A stretch of DNA of 64,000 bases from Pantoea brenneri (GCA_002095305.1 MIEI01000002.1:62001-126000); one strand, 5' to 3'. Numbered from the stretch's first letter, positions 18,179 to 31,636 are shown. Numbers and translations: made by a program. The notes: generated from the letters alone by a model not told the origin.

Positions 18179-18658
18179 TCAGCCGGTAAACAGATCGCGA
18201 TGGATTTTAATCACGGCTTTTCGAATCAGGGCCGGTTCGGCGGGCGCGCAGCAGGGACGATGAACGTCATGCGGGAAGAACAGTGCAAACATGCCGGGCA
18301 TCAGGGTGATCATCGACTCGTTTATCGTCTGCTGATAAAAAACCACGTCACGCTGCTGGATAAAATCTTCGGTCACCACATGCTCCGGGTGCGCGCGAGC
18401 CACGCCGATATTCTCTACGCCAGCCAGCAGGTACTGGATGTCGATGTAGCTGACGTGGGATTCTGCCCGCCGGGCGCTGGCCGGCTCGGTCATCATCTCC
18501 TGCACCAGACAGAACATTTTGTCGTCCGCGAGGATCGGGTATTTCCCGCTTTCAAGCTGGCTAAAATCTGTCTCAGCAATCCAGCTTATCGCCTGGTCAA
18601 TGACCGGATGAAAGGCGTGACGTTCTGTGGCCCAGTCGAGACGATCGCAAATAATCAT
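18179..18658 (-). CDS. YhcH/YjgK/YiaL-family protein
   Basis: A 159-residue cupin-fold protein of the DUF386 family. Motifs include SYIDIQYLLAGVENIG and the metal-site-like HDVHRP followed by KAVIKIH. Relatives such as NanQ (YhcH) accelerate sugar anomerisation or act in sialic acid use; others have unknown roles. The ATG at 18658 follows AGGGAG. No sialic acid genes are nearby, so the substrate is unknown. Confidence 0.8.
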   Translation of the reverse strand: MIICDRLDWATERHAFHPVIDQAISWIAETDFSQLESGKYPILADDKMFCLVQEMMTEPASARRAESHVSYIDIQYLLAGVENIGVARAHPEHVVTEDFIQQRDVVFYQQTINESMITLMPGMFALFFPHDVHRPCCAPAEPALIRKAVIKIHRDLFTG

Positions 18659-18808
18659 GGTGTAACTCCCTGTCTGAAAAGCATAGTGCGCCCGCAGAGG
18701 CGCGAAGAGAAGCAAGAGTAAGGGAGGGCCCGCCGCTAAAAAGTGATCGCGATCGCAGCCTGCAGGCAACGCGGTGCCCTCGTCTGCGAGTATCGGACTG
18801 TGCAGGGC

Positions 18809-18839
18809 AAAAAAAAGGCCATCACTTGCGTGATGGCCT
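18809..18839 (-). terminator. gyrB operon terminator
   Basis: AGGCCATCAC-GCAA-GTGATGGCCT followed by a run of eight T on the minus strand, 18 bases after the gyrB stop: strong intrinsic terminator. Confidence 0.9.
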
Positions 18840-18856
18840 GTGACGTCAGCAGCCGA

Positions 18857-21282
<2,426 letters not shown>

Positions 21283-22368
21283 TTAATCTTCAGGTTGAAC
21301 CGCTATTTTACCCTGTTCCACGCGGAACATCTTGCCCTTTTCGTCGGTCATGTCGATTACATGCTCGGCAGAAATAGCGCTGACAAACACCTGCGCCTCG
21401 GTGGCTTTTAACCGCTCTGCCAGCAGGCGTCGGCGGCTGTCATCCAGCTCAGAAGCAAAGTCATCGATCAGGTAAACACAACGGCGTCCGCTCTGGCTTG
21501 TCAGGAACTCGCCCTGCGCCAGACGCAATGCACACATCAGCAGTTTTAGCTGCCCGCGTGAGAGTAAATCTTCCACCGGCGTCCCTTCAGCCCGAATACG
21601 AAAATCGGCTTTATGCGGCCCGCTGGCGGTGTAGGTCAGGGCGCGATCGCGCTCAAAGTTGCGTTCCAGCAGTTCGCCGTAATCGCTCTCTTTGTCCCAG
21701 CCGCGCTGAAATGAAAAGCGCAGCTCAAACTCGGGCAGGAACTGGCGGCAGGTGGCAGTAATCTCCGCCGAAATCGCCGCGCTGTATTCGGCGCGCCACT
21801 GGCTTATCTGTTCAGCCAGCGGCACCAGTTCCTGGTCCCAGGGACGAATCTGACTGTAACGTGAGACCTGGCGCAGGGCGGCGTTGCGCTGTTTTAACAG
21901 GCGGCGCAGGTTGCTCCAGGCGTTGAAAAAACCGGGCGTATTATGAAAGCAGCCCCAGTCGACGTAGGCTCTACGGTATTTGGGGCCGCCATTGAGCAAA
22001 GTAAACCCTTCCGGCGTGATTAACTGCATCGGTAACAGCTGCGCCAGTTCAGCCACTTTGTGGCCGTCGCTGCCGTCAATGCGTACTTTACTGTCACCGG
22101 CGCGGTTTTTGGTCAGCCCGACAGAAATCTCCCGCTCTTTACCTTCCAGCCGGCCATGCAGCACAAAGGCTGCTTCGTCGTGACGGATCACGCGGCCCGC
22201 CTGCAGGCTGCGAAACGCCCGACCGTGGCCCAGGGTGTAAATCGCCTCTAATACGCTGGTTTTACCGCTGCCGTTGGCGCCGACCAGGAAATTAAAGCCG
22301 GGTGCCAGCTGCAGGTCAGCCTGCTCAATATTACGAAAATCTTTGATAAGGAGGCGGGTTAAAGCCAT
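21283..22368 (-). CDS. recF: DNA replication/repair protein RecF
   Basis: A 361-residue SMC-like ABC ATPase acting with RecOR to load RecA at single-strand gaps. Walker A GANGSGKT occupies residues 30-37, the signature [19 protein letters not shown] and Walker [14 protein letters not shown] lie near the C-terminus. It stands 18 bases upstream of gyrB in the usual dnaA-dnaN-recF-gyrB order. Unlike the common tight dnaN-recF junction, a 303-base spacer filled with repeats separates it from dnaN. Confidence 0.96.
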   Translation of the reverse strand: MALTRLLIKDFRNIEQADLQLAPGFNFLVGANGSGKTSVLEAIYTLGHGRAFRSLQAGRVIRHDEAAFVLHGRLEGKEREISVGLTKNRAGDSKVRIDGSDGHKVAELAQLLPMQLITPEGFTLLNGGPKYRRAYVDWGCFHNTPGFFNAWSNLRRLLKQRNAALRQVSRYSQIRPWDQELVPLAEQISQWRAEYSAAISAEITATCRQFLPEFELRFSFQRGWDKESDYGELLERNFERDRALTYTASGPHKADFRIRAEGTPVEDLLSRGQLKLLMCALRLAQGEFLTSQSGRRCVYLIDDFASELDDSRRRLLAERLKATEAQVFVSAISAEHVIDMTDEKGKMFRVEQGKIAVQPED

Positions 22369-22477
22369 GAATCAATCCAGCGTGAAGGGCAATAAAATTT
22401 TGGGCCTGGCGATCCAGGGCGTCAACGGCAAAGCAGGTTTGCCCGATACCTCAGTCACCAGGCCGTCGGCGTCGCAA

Positions 22478-22579
22478 CTACGTTGCGCCCCGCCTCCGGA
22501 GCGTACTGAAGTACGTGAGGATGGCGAGCACTGCCGGGGCGCAACGTAGCAAGTAAGCCAGGCCGATATATTCTACAAG
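22478..22579. repeat. ERIC-like intergenic repeat, copy 1
   Basis: Arms CTACGTTGCGCCCCG and CGGGGCGCAACGTAG are perfectly inverted around a core GCGTACTGAAGTACGTGA resembling the central TAC-GTA palindrome of ERIC elements. It ends with a 31-base segment (22549-22579) repeated exactly 99 bases to the right. Classed as ERIC-like from motif resemblance. Confidence 0.6.
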
Positions 22580-22590
22580 AAGCGCGCAGG

Positions 22591-22678
22591 CCCTGGGAGC
22601 ATACTGAAGTATGTGACCAGGGGCGAGCACTGCCCGGAATCAGAATGGCAAGTAAGCCAGGCCGATATATTCTACAAG
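22591..22678. repeat. ERIC-like intergenic repeat, copy 2, entering the dnaN 3' end
   Basis: The core palindrome CCCTGG-GAG-CATAC-TGAA-GTATG-TGA-CCAGGG closely resembles the ERIC centre. The terminal 31 bases (22648-22678) duplicate 22549-22579 and contain the true dnaN stop codon, so duplication or insertion reached the very end of dnaN. Confidence 0.6.
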
Positions 22679-23770
22679 CGCATGGGCATGACGACATAGC
22701 TGCCGCGGGACTCGCCACATCCTCAATCTGCACGCTCGACACCGAGTCGGTCAGCAGCAGACGAACATTTTCACACTTCAGGCGTTCAGCACATCCAGCA
22801 CGTAACTGACGTTAAAGCCGATCTCCAGTTCGGTGCCGTTGTAGCTGACATCCAGCATCTCTTCCGCTTCTTCCTGTTCAGGGTTATTGGCGGTGATTTT
22901 CAGCTGATTTTCGGTGATATAGAGGCGAACGCCGCGGAACTTCTCATTCGACAGAATCGCTGCGCGGGCAAATGCCTGCTTTAACAGATCGCAGCCGGCT
23001 TCCAGCGCTTTATCGGGATTCTTCGGCAATACGCGGCGATAGTCAGGGAAACGACCATCGACCAGCTTCGACGTAAAGATAAAGTCGCCGACGTGCGCGC
23101 GGATATTGCTGCCGCCGATTTGCACCTGCAGCGGCGTATCGCCGCCATCCAGCAGTCGCAGCAGCTCAATCACCCCTTTACGCGGCACAATCACCGAGTG
23201 ACTCGGCAGTGCCTGACCGATCGGCATTGAACAGACCGCCAGACGGTGACCGTCGGTAGCCACGGTGCGCAGCTCTTCCCCTTCGGTTTCAAACATCATC
23301 CCGTTGAGGTAGTAGCGAACATCCTGATGCGCCATTGAGAACTGAGTCGCTTCGATCAGTCGTTTCAGCGTCGCCTGCGGCAGGGTGAATTCAACCTCAC
23401 TCTGCCAGTCATCCAGATTCGGGAAGTCGCTGGCGGGCAGGGTCGACAGCGAGAAGCGGCTGCGGCCTGAACGCACTAACATGCGATCGCCTTCCAGTGA
23501 CAGCGTGATCTCCGCGCCTTCCGGCAATCCGCGACAGATATCGAGGAATTTCCGCGCGGGCACGGTGGTTGCTCCAGGCTCATGGGCCTGCGTCAGGGCA
23601 ACGCGCGCCACCATCTCCATTTCTAAATCGGTACCGGTCAGCAACAGCGTACCTTCTGTCACCTGCAACAGCAGGTTTCCAAGAATCGGCAGCGTCGGGC
23701 GACCCCCTAGCGGGCCGCTCACCTGTTGCAGCGGCTTCAGTAACTGCTCACGTTCAACAATAAATTTCAT
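22672..23770 (-). CDS. dnaN: DNA polymerase III beta sliding clamp (two frame breaks at the C-terminus)
   Basis: About 366 residues, ring-shaped processivity clamp. MKFIVEREQLLKPLQQVSG at the start, TVPARKFLDICRGLP, MPIGQALPSHSVIVPRKGV and EIGFNVSYVLDVLNA match E. coli closely. After that the frame is lost near 22781 (GCCTGAAG lacks a C) and again near 22699; adding both bases gives LKCENVRLLLTDSVSSVQIED and the family ending YVVMPMRL, with TAG at 22672. Taken literally the protein would lose the last strands of domain III; since dnaN is essential, errors are likelier. Confidence 0.95.
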
Positions 23771-23774
23771 AGCG

Positions 23775-25187
23775 TCAGGAAGATAATGTTCTGATGAGAT
23801 TAGAGAAATCTTCTTTGATATCGTGGCTCTCTTCACGCAGCTGCTCAATCTTGCGGCAGGCGTGAAGCACCGTCGTGTGGTCGCGTCCGCCAAAGGCATC
23901 GCCGATTTCTGGCAAGCTATGGTTAGTCAGCTCTTTTGCCATCGCCATCGCCATCTGGCGCGGACGGGCTACCGAACGCGAACGGCGTTTGGACAGCAGA
24001 TCCGCGACCTTAATTTTGTAGTACTCAGCCACGGTCTTCTGAATATTATCAATGGTGACCAGCTTTTCCTGCAGCGCCAGCAGATCGCGCAGCGCTTCGC
24101 GCACGAAGTCGATGGTGATCGCCCGGCCGGTAAAATTGGCGTTGGCGATCACGCGATTCAGCGCGCCTTCCAGCTCACGGACGTTGGAGCGTAAACGCTT
24201 GGCAATAAAGAAGGCGACTTCACCCGGCAGACGAATATCATTCTCGTCGGCCTTTTTCATCAGGATCGCCACGCGCGTTTCCAGTTCAGGCGGCTCGATC
24301 GCTACCGTTAATCCCCAGCCAAAACGCGACTTCAGACGATCTTCCACCCCGTTGATCTCTTTTGGATAACGATCTGAGGTCAGGATGATCTGCTGATTGC
24401 CTTCCAATAAGGCATTAAAGGTGTGGAAGAACTCTTCCTGCGAACGCTCTTTATTGGCGAAGAACTGAATATCATCGATCAGCAGCGCATCGACCGAACG
24501 GTAGTAGCGCTTAAATTCTTCGATCGCATTGTTCTGCAACGCCTTAACCATGTCCTGGACGAAGCGCTCTGAGTGCATGTAAACCACTTTAGCATTGGGT
24601 TTACGCGCAATAATGCCGTTGCCTACCGCGTGCAGCAGGTGGGTTTTCCCCAGGCCGGTGCCGCCATACAGGAACAACGGGTTGTACGCGCCGCCCGGAT
24701 TATCTGCCACCTGGCGTGCCGCCGCGCGCGCCAGCTGGTTAGATTTACCTTCGACGAAGTTATCGAAGTTATGGCGGTTATTCACATTCGAACGGTAGGT
24801 CACATCAGCGGGTGCCGGCACGTTATCCCAGCTTGGACGCATGATCTGCGTCGGGGCCGGACGGATATGGCTCTGTACCGGGATAGCAGGCGCGCTGACG
24901 CTGGCCATCACCGGCTGGCTGACGGCGGCAGTTTGCTGAACCGGGCGTGTACCCACTTCAAAACGCAATAACGGTACGTTCGGACCGCAGAATTCATTCA
25001 GTAATGCGTTAATGCTATTGAGGTATTTGTCCCGAACCCAGTCGAGTACGAAGCGATTTGGAGCATACAAGGCAAGCGTATTGTCGTTTAACTCAGCCTG
25101 TAGTGGACGAATCCACATGCTGAATTCGGTGGCAGGAAGCTCATCCTGCAAACGGGCAAGACACTGTTGCCAAAGCGTAAGTGACAC
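23775..25187 (-). CDS. dnaA: Chromosomal replication initiator DnaA
   Basis: A 470-residue AAA+ initiator that binds DnaA boxes and melts oriC. Domain I ([26 protein letters not shown]), a Pro-rich linker, Walker [10 protein letters not shown], Walker [10 protein letters not shown] and the C-terminal helix-turn-helix signature [18 protein letters not shown] are visible. The GTG at 25187 is chosen: GGAG lies six bases upstream and the start context equals that of E. coli dnaA. Four bases separate its stop from dnaN. Confidence 0.97.
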   Translation of the reverse strand: MSLTLWQQCLARLQDELPATEFSMWIRPLQAELNDNTLALYAPNRFVLDWVRDKYLNSINALLNEFCGPNVPLLRFEVGTRPVQQTAAVSQPVMASVSAPAIPVQSHIRPAPTQIMRPSWDNVPAPADVTYRSNVNNRHNFDNFVEGKSNQLARAAARQVADNPGGAYNPLFLYGGTGLGKTHLLHAVGNGIIARKPNAKVVYMHSERFVQDMVKALQNNAIEEFKRYYRSVDALLIDDIQFFANKERSQEEFFHTFNALLEGNQQIILTSDRYPKEINGVEDRLKSRFGWGLTVAIEPPELETRVAILMKKADENDIRLPGEVAFFIAKRLRSNVRELEGALNRVIANANFTGRAITIDFVREALRDLLALQEKLVTIDNIQKTVAEYYKIKVADLLSKRRSRSVARPRQMAMAMAKELTNHSLPEIGDAFGGRDHTTVLHACRKIEQLREESHDIKEDFSNLIRTLSS

Positions 25188-25391
25188 GGCGGACTCCACT
25201 CGTACAAATTCGATAAGAATAGTAGGCGTTACTCTAAGAAACGTTCATTTTTGACACAGACGTAAGAAAGCGCCTGCGACCGCTATCAGCGGTTTTCCGT
25301 CCTGCAATCACCGGAGGATCGTCAGCGGAAGGGCGGATCATAGCGCAAAGCGAGACAGAGATCTTCCCTTTCTACACAGTTTTGATCCTTT

Positions 25392-25400
25392 TTATCCACA
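25392..25400. promoter_or_regulatory. DnaA box in the dnaA promoter region
   Basis: TTATCCACA is a perfect consensus DnaA box about 200 bases upstream of dnaA, where autorepression sites lie in enterobacteria. The 596-base dnaA-rpmH space also carries the divergent promoters; I see no AT-rich 13-mer array, so this is not oriC. Confidence 0.75.
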
Positions 25401-25771
25401 GGCGAAAGGCGCGCAGAGAAGTTTACGCCAGTTGCGGGAAAAACCAGCAGGAATCTGGCTGAATGCGTCAGATTTTCGGGTGACTTCTCGTTTTATCCCC
25501 ACGATCCGCCAATTTGATCGCAATAAGATCCGGCGCGATCCTTGCGCTTTAACCGGGAGCCCGTATAATTCGTCACCCGGCGTTGTCGCGTTAAGCCCAA
25601 TGCCCGGACTCAGCGGGCTGTATCCGTGTTTCCAGGTACTGCGACACGCGAAGTAAATTGACTCGGGACTGTACAATTATTACAATCCCGCCTCTTTATT
25701 AAAGACACATTGAGGCGTCGGTCGATTTATTGGCCCGAAACGCGTCACCCAGTGAAAATTTTCAAGTTTAG

Positions 25772-25924
<153 letters not shown>

Positions 25925-25938
25925 TAAAGCTAGCCCTG

Positions 25939-26298
25939 ATGGGTAAGCTCGCATTTCCCAGGGAGTTACGCTTGTTAACTCCCACTCATTTCACTTTCGT
26001 CTTCCAGCAGCCACAACGGGCTGGCACGCCGCAAATTACTATTCTCGGCCGCCTTAACGCGCTGGGGCATCCCCGCATCGGTCTCACCGTCGCTAAAAAA
26101 CATGTGAAACGCGCCCACGAACGTAACCGGATCAAGCGATTGACCCGCGAAAGCTTTCGTCTGCGTCAACATGAACTGCCGTCGATGGACTTCGTGGTGG
26201 TGGCGAAGAAAGGGGTTGCCGATCTGGATAACCGTATGCTGGCGGAAGCGTTGGAGAAATTATGGCGTCGTCACTGTCGCCTGGCGCGCGGCTCCTGA
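25939..26298 (+). CDS. rnpA: Ribonuclease P protein component
   Basis: A 119-residue basic protein that assists M1 RNA in maturing tRNA 5' ends. The conserved [18 protein letters not shown] motif and [15 protein letters not shown] are present, and the sequence follows E. coli RnpA throughout, ending [10 protein letters not shown]. It overlaps yidD by 37 bases. Confidence 0.97.
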   Translation: MGKLAFPRELRLLTPTHFTFVFQQPQRAGTPQITILGRLNALGHPRIGLTVAKKHVKRAHERNRIKRLTRESFRLRQHELPSMDFVVVAKKGVADLDNRMLAEALEKLWRRHCRLARGS

Positions 26299-26519
26299 TC
26301 GTCCTGATACGCGTCTATCAACGCGGCATCAGTCCATTACTGGGCCCACACTGTCGGTTTCATCCGACCTGCTCTCAATACGGAATTGAGGCGTTACGCA
26401 GGTTTGGCGTGATAAAAGGCAGTTGGTTGACGTTAAAACGCGTATTAAAATGCCACCCTTTGAACCCGGGTGGTGACGATCCTGTGCCGCCAAAAACCTT
26501 TGATACCAGAGAACATTAA
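26262..26519 (+). CDS. yidD: Membrane protein insertion efficiency factor YidD
   Basis: An 85-residue amphipathic protein that aids YidC/Sec insertion at the inner membrane. The family core [27 protein letters not shown] and KCHPLNPGG with conserved cysteines is intact. It starts inside rnpA and ends two bases before yidC. Confidence 0.96.
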   Translation: MASSLSPGARLLIVLIRVYQRGISPLLGPHCRFHPTCSQYGIEALRRFGVIKGSWLTLKRVLKCHPLNPGGDDPVPPKTFDTREH

Positions 26520-26521
26520 CG

Positions 26522-28168
26522 ATGGATTCGCAACGCAATCTCTTTCTCATCGCTTTTCTGTTCGTGTCTTTTATGATCTGGCAAGCCTGGCAGACGGACC
26601 ACGCTCCGCAGCCACAGCAGACGCAGACCACACAAAACACTAACAGCGTAGCGGGTGATGCCGCCAGTCAGGGTGTACCGGCCAGCGGTCAGGGCCAGAC
26701 GATCACCGTTAAGACTGATGTCCTGTCATTAAATATCAACACCCGCGGCGGTGATGTTGAACAAGCACAGCTGCTGACTTTCCCGGACAAACTGGGTTCC
26801 GACCAGCCGTTCCAGCTGCTTGAAACGACGCCATCGTTCCTTTATCAGGCACAGAGTGGTTTGACCGGTCGTAATGGCCCGGACAACCCGAACAACGGCG
26901 CGCGTCCTTTGTTCACCACCACGCAGGATCACTTCGAAATGGCGGAAGGCCAGTCCGAGCTGCGTGTGCCGATGACCTATACCGCTGAAAACGGCGTGGT
27001 TTACACCAAAACCTTCGTCTTCAAGCGTGGCGAATATGCGGTTAACGTCGATTATCATGTCAACAACACCACTCAGCAGCCGCTGGAAGTGTCGCTGTTT
27101 GGCCAGCTGAAGCAGACCATTGATCTGCCGAAGCACCGTGATACCGGCAGCAACAACTTTGCACTGCATACCTTCCGTGGCGCGGCGTACTCCACCAGCG
27201 ATTCGAAATATGAGAAGTACAAATTCGACAATATCGCGGATAACGAGAACCTGAACACCACCACCAGCAACGGCTGGGTGGCGATGCTGCAGCAGTACTT
27301 TGCCACCGCATGGGTTCCGCGTACCGATGGCACCAACACCCTTTACACCAGCAACCTGGGTAATGGCGTGGCGGCGATTGGCTACAAATCTGCGCCGGTG
27401 ACCATTGCCGCAGGCGCACAGCAGAACCTCGGTGCAACCCTGTGGGTCGGTCCGGAAATTCAGGACAAGATGGCAGCCATTGCGCCGCACCTTGATCTGA
27501 CCGTCGATTACGGCTGGTTGTGGTTTATCTCTCAGCCGCTGTTCAAGCTGCTGAAATTTATCCACAGCTTCATCGGTAACTGGGGCTTCTCCATTATCGT
27601 GATCACCTTTATCGTGCGTGGCATCATGTACCCGCTCACCAAAGCGCAGTACACCTCGATGGCGAAGATGCGCATGCTGCAGCCGAAGATTCAGGCGATG
27701 CGTGAACGTCTGGGTGATGACAAGCAGAAGCAGAGCCAGGAAATGATGGCGCTGTATAAAGCAGAGAAGGTCAATCCGCTGGGTGGCTGTCTGCCGCTGG
27801 TAATCCAGATGCCGATCTTCCTGGCACTGTATTACATGCTGTCAGGTTCTGTTGAACTGCGTCACGCGCCGTTTGTGCTGTGGATCCATGACCTGTCCGC
27901 GCAGGACCCGTACTACATCCTGCCGATTCTGATGGGCATTACCATGTTCTTCATTCAGAAGATGTCACCGACCACCGTGACCGATCCGATGCAGCAGAAG
28001 ATCATGACCTACATGCCGGTGATTTTCACCGTGTTCTTCCTGTGGTTCCCGTCAGGTCTGGTGCTGTACTACATCGTCAGCAACCTGGTTACCATTCTCC
28101 AGCAGCAGCTGATTTATCGCGGCCTGGAAAAACGTGGTCTGCATAGCCGCGACAAGAAGAAAGCCTAA
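26522..28168 (+). CDS. yidC: Membrane protein insertase YidC
   Basis: A 548-residue Oxa1-family insertase. Order: N-terminal anchor ([18 protein letters not shown]), Gln/Thr-rich linker, large periplasmic beta-sandwich domain, then five helices with the cytoplasmic C1 loop ([25 protein letters not shown]) and hydrophilic-groove Arg in [10 protein letters not shown]. The basic tail RDKKKA binds ribosomes. Length matches E. coli YidC. A strong terminator follows. Confidence 0.97.
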   Translation: MDSQRNLFLIAFLFVSFMIWQAWQTDHAPQPQQTQTTQNTNSVAGDAASQGVPASGQGQTITVKTDVLSLNINTRGGDVEQAQLLTFPDKLGSDQPFQLLETTPSFLYQAQSGLTGRNGPDNPNNGARPLFTTTQDHFEMAEGQSELRVPMTYTAENGVVYTKTFVFKRGEYAVNVDYHVNNTTQQPLEVSLFGQLKQTIDLPKHRDTGSNNFALHTFRGAAYSTSDSKYEKYKFDNIADNENLNTTTSNGWVAMLQQYFATAWVPRTDGTNTLYTSNLGNGVAAIGYKSAPVTIAAGAQQNLGATLWVGPEIQDKMAAIAPHLDLTVDYGWLWFISQPLFKLLKFIHSFIGNWGFSIIVITFIVRGIMYPLTKAQYTSMAKMRMLQPKIQAMRERLGDDKQKQSQEMMALYKAEKVNPLGGCLPLVIQMPIFLALYYMLSGSVELRHAPFVLWIHDLSAQDPYYILPILMGITMFFIQKMSPTTVTDPMQQKIMTYMPVIFTVFFLWFPSGLVLYYIVSNLVTILQQQLIYRGLEKRGLHSRDKKKA

Positions 28169-28212
28169 GCGATGTAAAGCGGGAGCGATCCCGCCCTAAA
28201 CGGTCTATCCTC

Positions 28213-28242
28213 AGGCGGTCAAAGCGACCGCCTTTGTTTTTT
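28213..28242 (+). terminator. yidC terminator
   Basis: AGGCGGTC-AAAGC-GACCGCCT followed by TTGTTTTTT, between yidC and mnmE. Confidence 0.85.
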
Positions 28243-28259
28243 GTAGCGAGAGAGAATTT

Positions 28260-29624
28260 ATGAGCCACAGCGATACCATTGTTGCCCAGGCTACGCCGCC
28301 CGGACGCGGCGGCGTAGGTATTTTGCGCATCTCCGGTGCCCGTGCAGCCGAGGTGGCGCAGCAGCTGCTGGGCAAACTGCCTAAGCCGCGTTATGCCGAC
28401 TATCTGCCGTTTACCGATGCTGACGGCAGCGTACTGGATCAGGGCATTGCGCTGTGGTTTCCGGGGCCTAACTCGTTTACCGGTGAAGATGTGCTGGAGC
28501 TGCAGGGCCACGGCGGTCCGGTGATCCTCGATCTGTTGCTGAAACGCATCGTGGCGCTGCCCGGCGTACGCATCGCCCAGCCGGGTGAGTTTTCAGAGCG
28601 CGCGTTTCTCAACGATAAGCTCGACCTGGCGCAGGCCGAGGCGATAGCCGATCTGATCGATGCCAGCTCAGAGCAGGCGGCCCGTTCTGCGGTCAATTCG
28701 CTGCAGGGGGTATTCTCCACCCGCGTCAATCAACTGGTGGAAGCCCTGACTCATCTGCGCATCTACGTTGAAGCAGCTATTGACTTCCCGGATGAGGAGA
28801 TCGACTTCCTCTCTGACGGCAAAATCGAAGCGCAGCTGAATGCGGTGATCGCCGATCTCGATGGCGTACGGGCTGAGGCGCGCCAGGGTAGCCTGCTGCG
28901 TGAAGGGATGAAGGTGGTGATTGCGGGTCGGCCTAACGCGGGCAAATCGAGCCTGCTGAATGCGCTGGCGGGTCGTGACGCGGCGATTGTCACCGACATT
29001 GCCGGCACCACGCGCGACGTATTGCGTGAACATATTCATATTGATGGCATGCCACTGCATATCATCGATACCGCCGGTTTGCGTGAGGCCAGCGATGAAG
29101 TCGAGCGCATCGGTATTGAGCGCGCCTGGCAGGAGATTGAGCAGGCTGACCGGGTGCTGTTTATGGTCGATGGCACTACCACCGACGCGACCGAAGCCGC
29201 GGCCATCTGGCCCGACTTTGTTTCACGCCTGCCGCCTGAGTTACCGATTACCGTGGTGCGCAATAAAGCCGACGTCACCGGTGAACAGCCAGGCCTGACA
29301 GAGATAAATGGCCACGCAGTGATTCGGCTGTCGGCACGCACCAGCACCGGGGTTGATGAACTGCGCGATCACCTGAAGCAGAGCATGGGGTTCGCCGGCA
29401 ATATGGAAGGCGGCTTCCTGGCGCGCCGTCGTCATCTGCAGGCGCTGGAGTTAGCAGCGACGCACCTGCTGCAGGGCAAAGCGCAGCTGCTGGGTGCCTG
29501 GGCTGGTGAGCTGCTGGCAGAAGAACTTCGCCTGGCTCAGCAGGCGCTGAGTGAGATTACCGGCGAGTTCACCTCGGATGATCTGCTGGGCCGCATCTTC
29601 TCCAGCTTCTGTATCGGTAAATAA
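28260..29624 (+). CDS. mnmE: tRNA modification GTPase MnmE
   Basis: A 454-residue GTPase that, with MnmG, installs the aminomethyl group on wobble uridine of several tRNAs. An N-terminal formyl-THF-binding domain ([21 protein letters not shown]) is followed by a helical domain with inserted G domain: P-loop GRPNAGKSS near residue 225, IAGTTRD, DTAGLRE, NKAD. The family C-terminal CIGK ends the protein. Confidence 0.97.
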   Translation: MSHSDTIVAQATPPGRGGVGILRISGARAAEVAQQLLGKLPKPRYADYLPFTDADGSVLDQGIALWFPGPNSFTGEDVLELQGHGGPVILDLLLKRIVALPGVRIAQPGEFSERAFLNDKLDLAQAEAIADLIDASSEQAARSAVNSLQGVFSTRVNQLVEALTHLRIYVEAAIDFPDEEIDFLSDGKIEAQLNAVIADLDGVRAEARQGSLLREGMKVVIAGRPNAGKSSLLNALAGRDAAIVTDIAGTTRDVLREHIHIDGMPLHIIDTAGLREASDEVERIGIERAWQEIEQADRVLFMVDGTTTDATEAAAIWPDFVSRLPPELPITVVRNKADVTGEQPGLTEINGHAVIRLSARTSTGVDELRDHLKQSMGFAGNMEGGFLARRRHLQALELAATHLLQGKAQLLGAWAGELLAEELRLAQQALSEITGEFTSDDLLGRIFSSFCIGK

Positions 29625-29634
29625 CCTCGCTTTT

Positions 29635-29667
29635 GCCGGTCCGATAGTGCGTCCTTATCGGACCGGC
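29635..29667 (+). terminator. Long hairpin after mnmE
   Basis: GCCGGTCCGATA and TATCGGACCGGC are perfectly inverted around a nine-base loop, ten bases after the mnmE stop. Only a short T-containing tract follows (CGCCTTTCCCC), so it may be a terminator or a 3'-end stabiliser. Confidence 0.6.
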
Positions 29668-29699
29668 GCCTTTCCCCGCTTTCACGCTTTCACTTTACT

Positions 29700-29803
29700 G
29701 CGCACCTGCGGTGATTCTTGCTGATATGTTATTTTGCGGCGGCCCGGCATTGCCGTATAACGGTCAGAGCGCCGACCTGATGATCGACGGCGGATGGTCG
29801 TGA
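29700..29803 (+). pseudogene. C-terminal remnant of a short-chain dehydrogenase gene
   Basis: One frame upstream of the rutE-like gene reads VILADMLFCGGPALPYNGQ, then [11 protein letters not shown] and a stop. The ending with NGQ...DGGW is the typical C-terminus of short-chain dehydrogenases (GQ-x-hydrophobic-DGG). No start or Rossmann part is present, so it looks like the tail of a deleted gene. Confidence 0.45.
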
Positions 29804-29918
29804 TTTGTCCCGTCTGATAAACGCTATTATCTGCCGCCGTCGCGGCATCACGCCGGCAGCGAACCCCTATTCGTGGTCACCCTTGGGCGAAATTTTTTGC
29901 CTGAAACAGGAGAGTTGC

Positions 29919-30509
29919 ATGAGTACACCGCTTGACACTGCCGCACTGAACACGCTGTTTACCGACGCCCGCACCCACAGTTACTGGCAGGCGAAGCCGG
30001 TCGACAACGCCCTGCTGGAACAGCTGTATAGCTTAACGGCGCTGGGCCCGACCTCGGCTAACTGCTCGCCCGCCCGCTTTGTTTTCGTGACGTCGGCGGA
30101 AGGTAAAGAGAAGCTGAAACCGGCGCTCTCTTCCGGCAACCTCGAAAAAACCATGAGTGCGCCCGTCACGGTGATCGTCGCCTGGGACCGCGAATTTTAC
30201 GAGCAACTGCCTGCGCTATTCCCGCATGCCGATGCCCGCAGCTGGTTTACCGGCAGCCCGGAAGCGGCGAAAGAGACCGCTTTTCGTAACAGCAGCCTGC
30301 AGGCCGGGTACCTGATCCTGGCGGCCCGCTCGCTGGGACTGGATGCTGGCCCGATGTCCGGTTTTGATCCGGCGAAGGTAAATGAGGCGTTCTTTGCTGA
30401 TAGTCAGTATCAGGTTAACCTGCTGATTAACCTCGGCTATGGCGAGACGTCAAAACTGCACCCGCGTCTGCCGCGCCTCAGTTTTGAACAGGCGTGCCGG
30501 TTCGCCTGA
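29919..30509 (+). CDS. rutE: RutE/HadB-family malonic semialdehyde reductase-like flavoprotein
   Basis: A 196-residue nitroreductase-fold enzyme predicted to bind FMN. It follows E. coli Rut[66 protein letters not shown] and INLGYG. RutE reduces the toxic 3-oxopropionate formed in pyrimidine degradation. No other rut genes are in the window, so this stand-alone copy may detoxify the semialdehyde from another route. CAGGAG precedes the ATG at 29919. Confidence 0.82.
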   Translation: MSTPLDTAALNTLFTDARTHSYWQAKPVDNALLEQLYSLTALGPTSANCSPARFVFVTSAEGKEKLKPALSSGNLEKTMSAPVTVIVAWDREFYEQLPALFPHADARSWFTGSPEAAKETAFRNSSLQAGYLILAARSLGLDAGPMSGFDPAKVNEAFFADSQYQVNLLINLGYGETSKLHPRLPRLSFEQACRFA

Positions 30510-30698
30510 TGCCGCTGGCGTCGCGATGCCCGTCGCGACGCTTATTCTGACCCGACTGAATTTTCACCGCCGCGAAACTAGCCAGATCGCTCATCCTATT
30601 CCTAATTTGGTTCATTCTGTGTTGTGCCGGATGCATTAAGTTAAGAAAATTCTTACAATGCAGCTGATGATTATCTGACCATTTTCACGGAGCGACAG

Positions 30699-31448
30699 AT
30701 GGCTGGTCATTTTGTACGCTGGACGGGTAACCCCGACTTCTCTGCACAAGATATGCGCATTCCCCAGCATATTATTGATACGGCACAGCAGTTTGCTGAT
30801 AAGCGCCGTGGGCGTTTTCTGGCCGCGCGTACGCTGCTGGCCCAGCTGATGCTGCGGGTTTATGGCATTAACACGCTGCCGCGCCTGACCACCGATTGCC
30901 ATGGACGCCCCGCTTTTGCTGACCCCGATCTGCCTGATTTCAGCATCGCTTATGCCGGCAATACGGCCGGCGTGCTGCTGGCTGAAGAGGGCGGCCGCGC
31001 CGGCCTGGACATGGAAATCGTGCGGGCCCGCAGTCGCCAGACTCAGGAACAATTAATGCAGGGATTAACCTCCGGGGAGATCGCCTGGATTAATGCCCAG
31101 CAGGATTTTATCGAAGCGGTAACGCAAATCTGGACGCTGCGCCAGAGCCTGCTCAAGCTGACCGGCGAGCGTGAAGCGGGGCTCGATTCGCTGCGGCTGC
31201 TGCCGGGCGCAGGCCGTCTGCGTTCATCGCTCTATCCCGATATCCAGGTGGTATGCGATGCTGAACCAATGCTGGTCTGGTCCTGCGCGCTCTCGCCCGC
31301 GACCCAGCGCCTGCATCTGTGGGAGATGGATAACGACCATCAGTGGATCGCCTTACGTGAAGTGGAAATGAGTAAACCGAATATTGGTCCCCGCACCCTG
31401 CGGCTGACCAGCCTGCCCAATGAACGCAGCGTGCATCCTGAAATCTGA
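30699..31448 (+). CDS. Degenerate 4'-phosphopantetheinyl transferase-superfamily protein (AcpT-like)
   Basis: A 249-residue protein with the Sfp/AcpT layout: an FLAARTLLAQLM block, GRPAF, FSIAYAG in place of FNLSHS, and the metal-binding GLDMEI (102-107). The second motif, normally W(S/T)-x-K-E-(A/S)-x-x-K, reads WTLRQSLLK (145-153), so the conserved Lys-Glu pair is Arg-Gln. It may have weak or altered activity or be specialised. No carrier-protein genes adjoin it. Confidence 0.65.
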   Translation: MAGHFVRWTGNPDFSAQDMRIPQHIIDTAQQFADKRRGRFLAARTLLAQLMLRVYGINTLPRLTTDCHGRPAFADPDLPDFSIAYAGNTAGVLLAEEGGRAGLDMEIVRARSRQTQEQLMQGLTSGEIAWINAQQDFIEAVTQIWTLRQSLLKLTGEREAGLDSLRLLPGAGRLRSSLYPDIQVVCDAEPMLVWSCALSPATQRLHLWEMDNDHQWIALREVEMSKPNIGPRTLRLTSLPNERSVHPEI

Positions 31449-31636
31449 CGGAATGCTGCGGTTCGCGAGCGCTTAAGCTTCTGTTCATAAGCGCATAGAT
31501 AAGTCATTTGTTCATTGTGACCAGCTGCGCAGGCTTCGGCTGACCGTCTGCTCCGAATCCTGTTGAGACTAATCACCTTTACCCCGATGTGACCCTGCCC
31601 GCAACTCTGTCTGCCGATACGGGTTACGCTTTTTTT

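Noticed and set aside
22455-22742. Frame across the ERIC-like repeats continuing the dnaN tail
   Set aside because: It results from the lost bases in dnaN; the repaired frame ends with the conserved YVVMPMRL at the TAG in 22672-22674.
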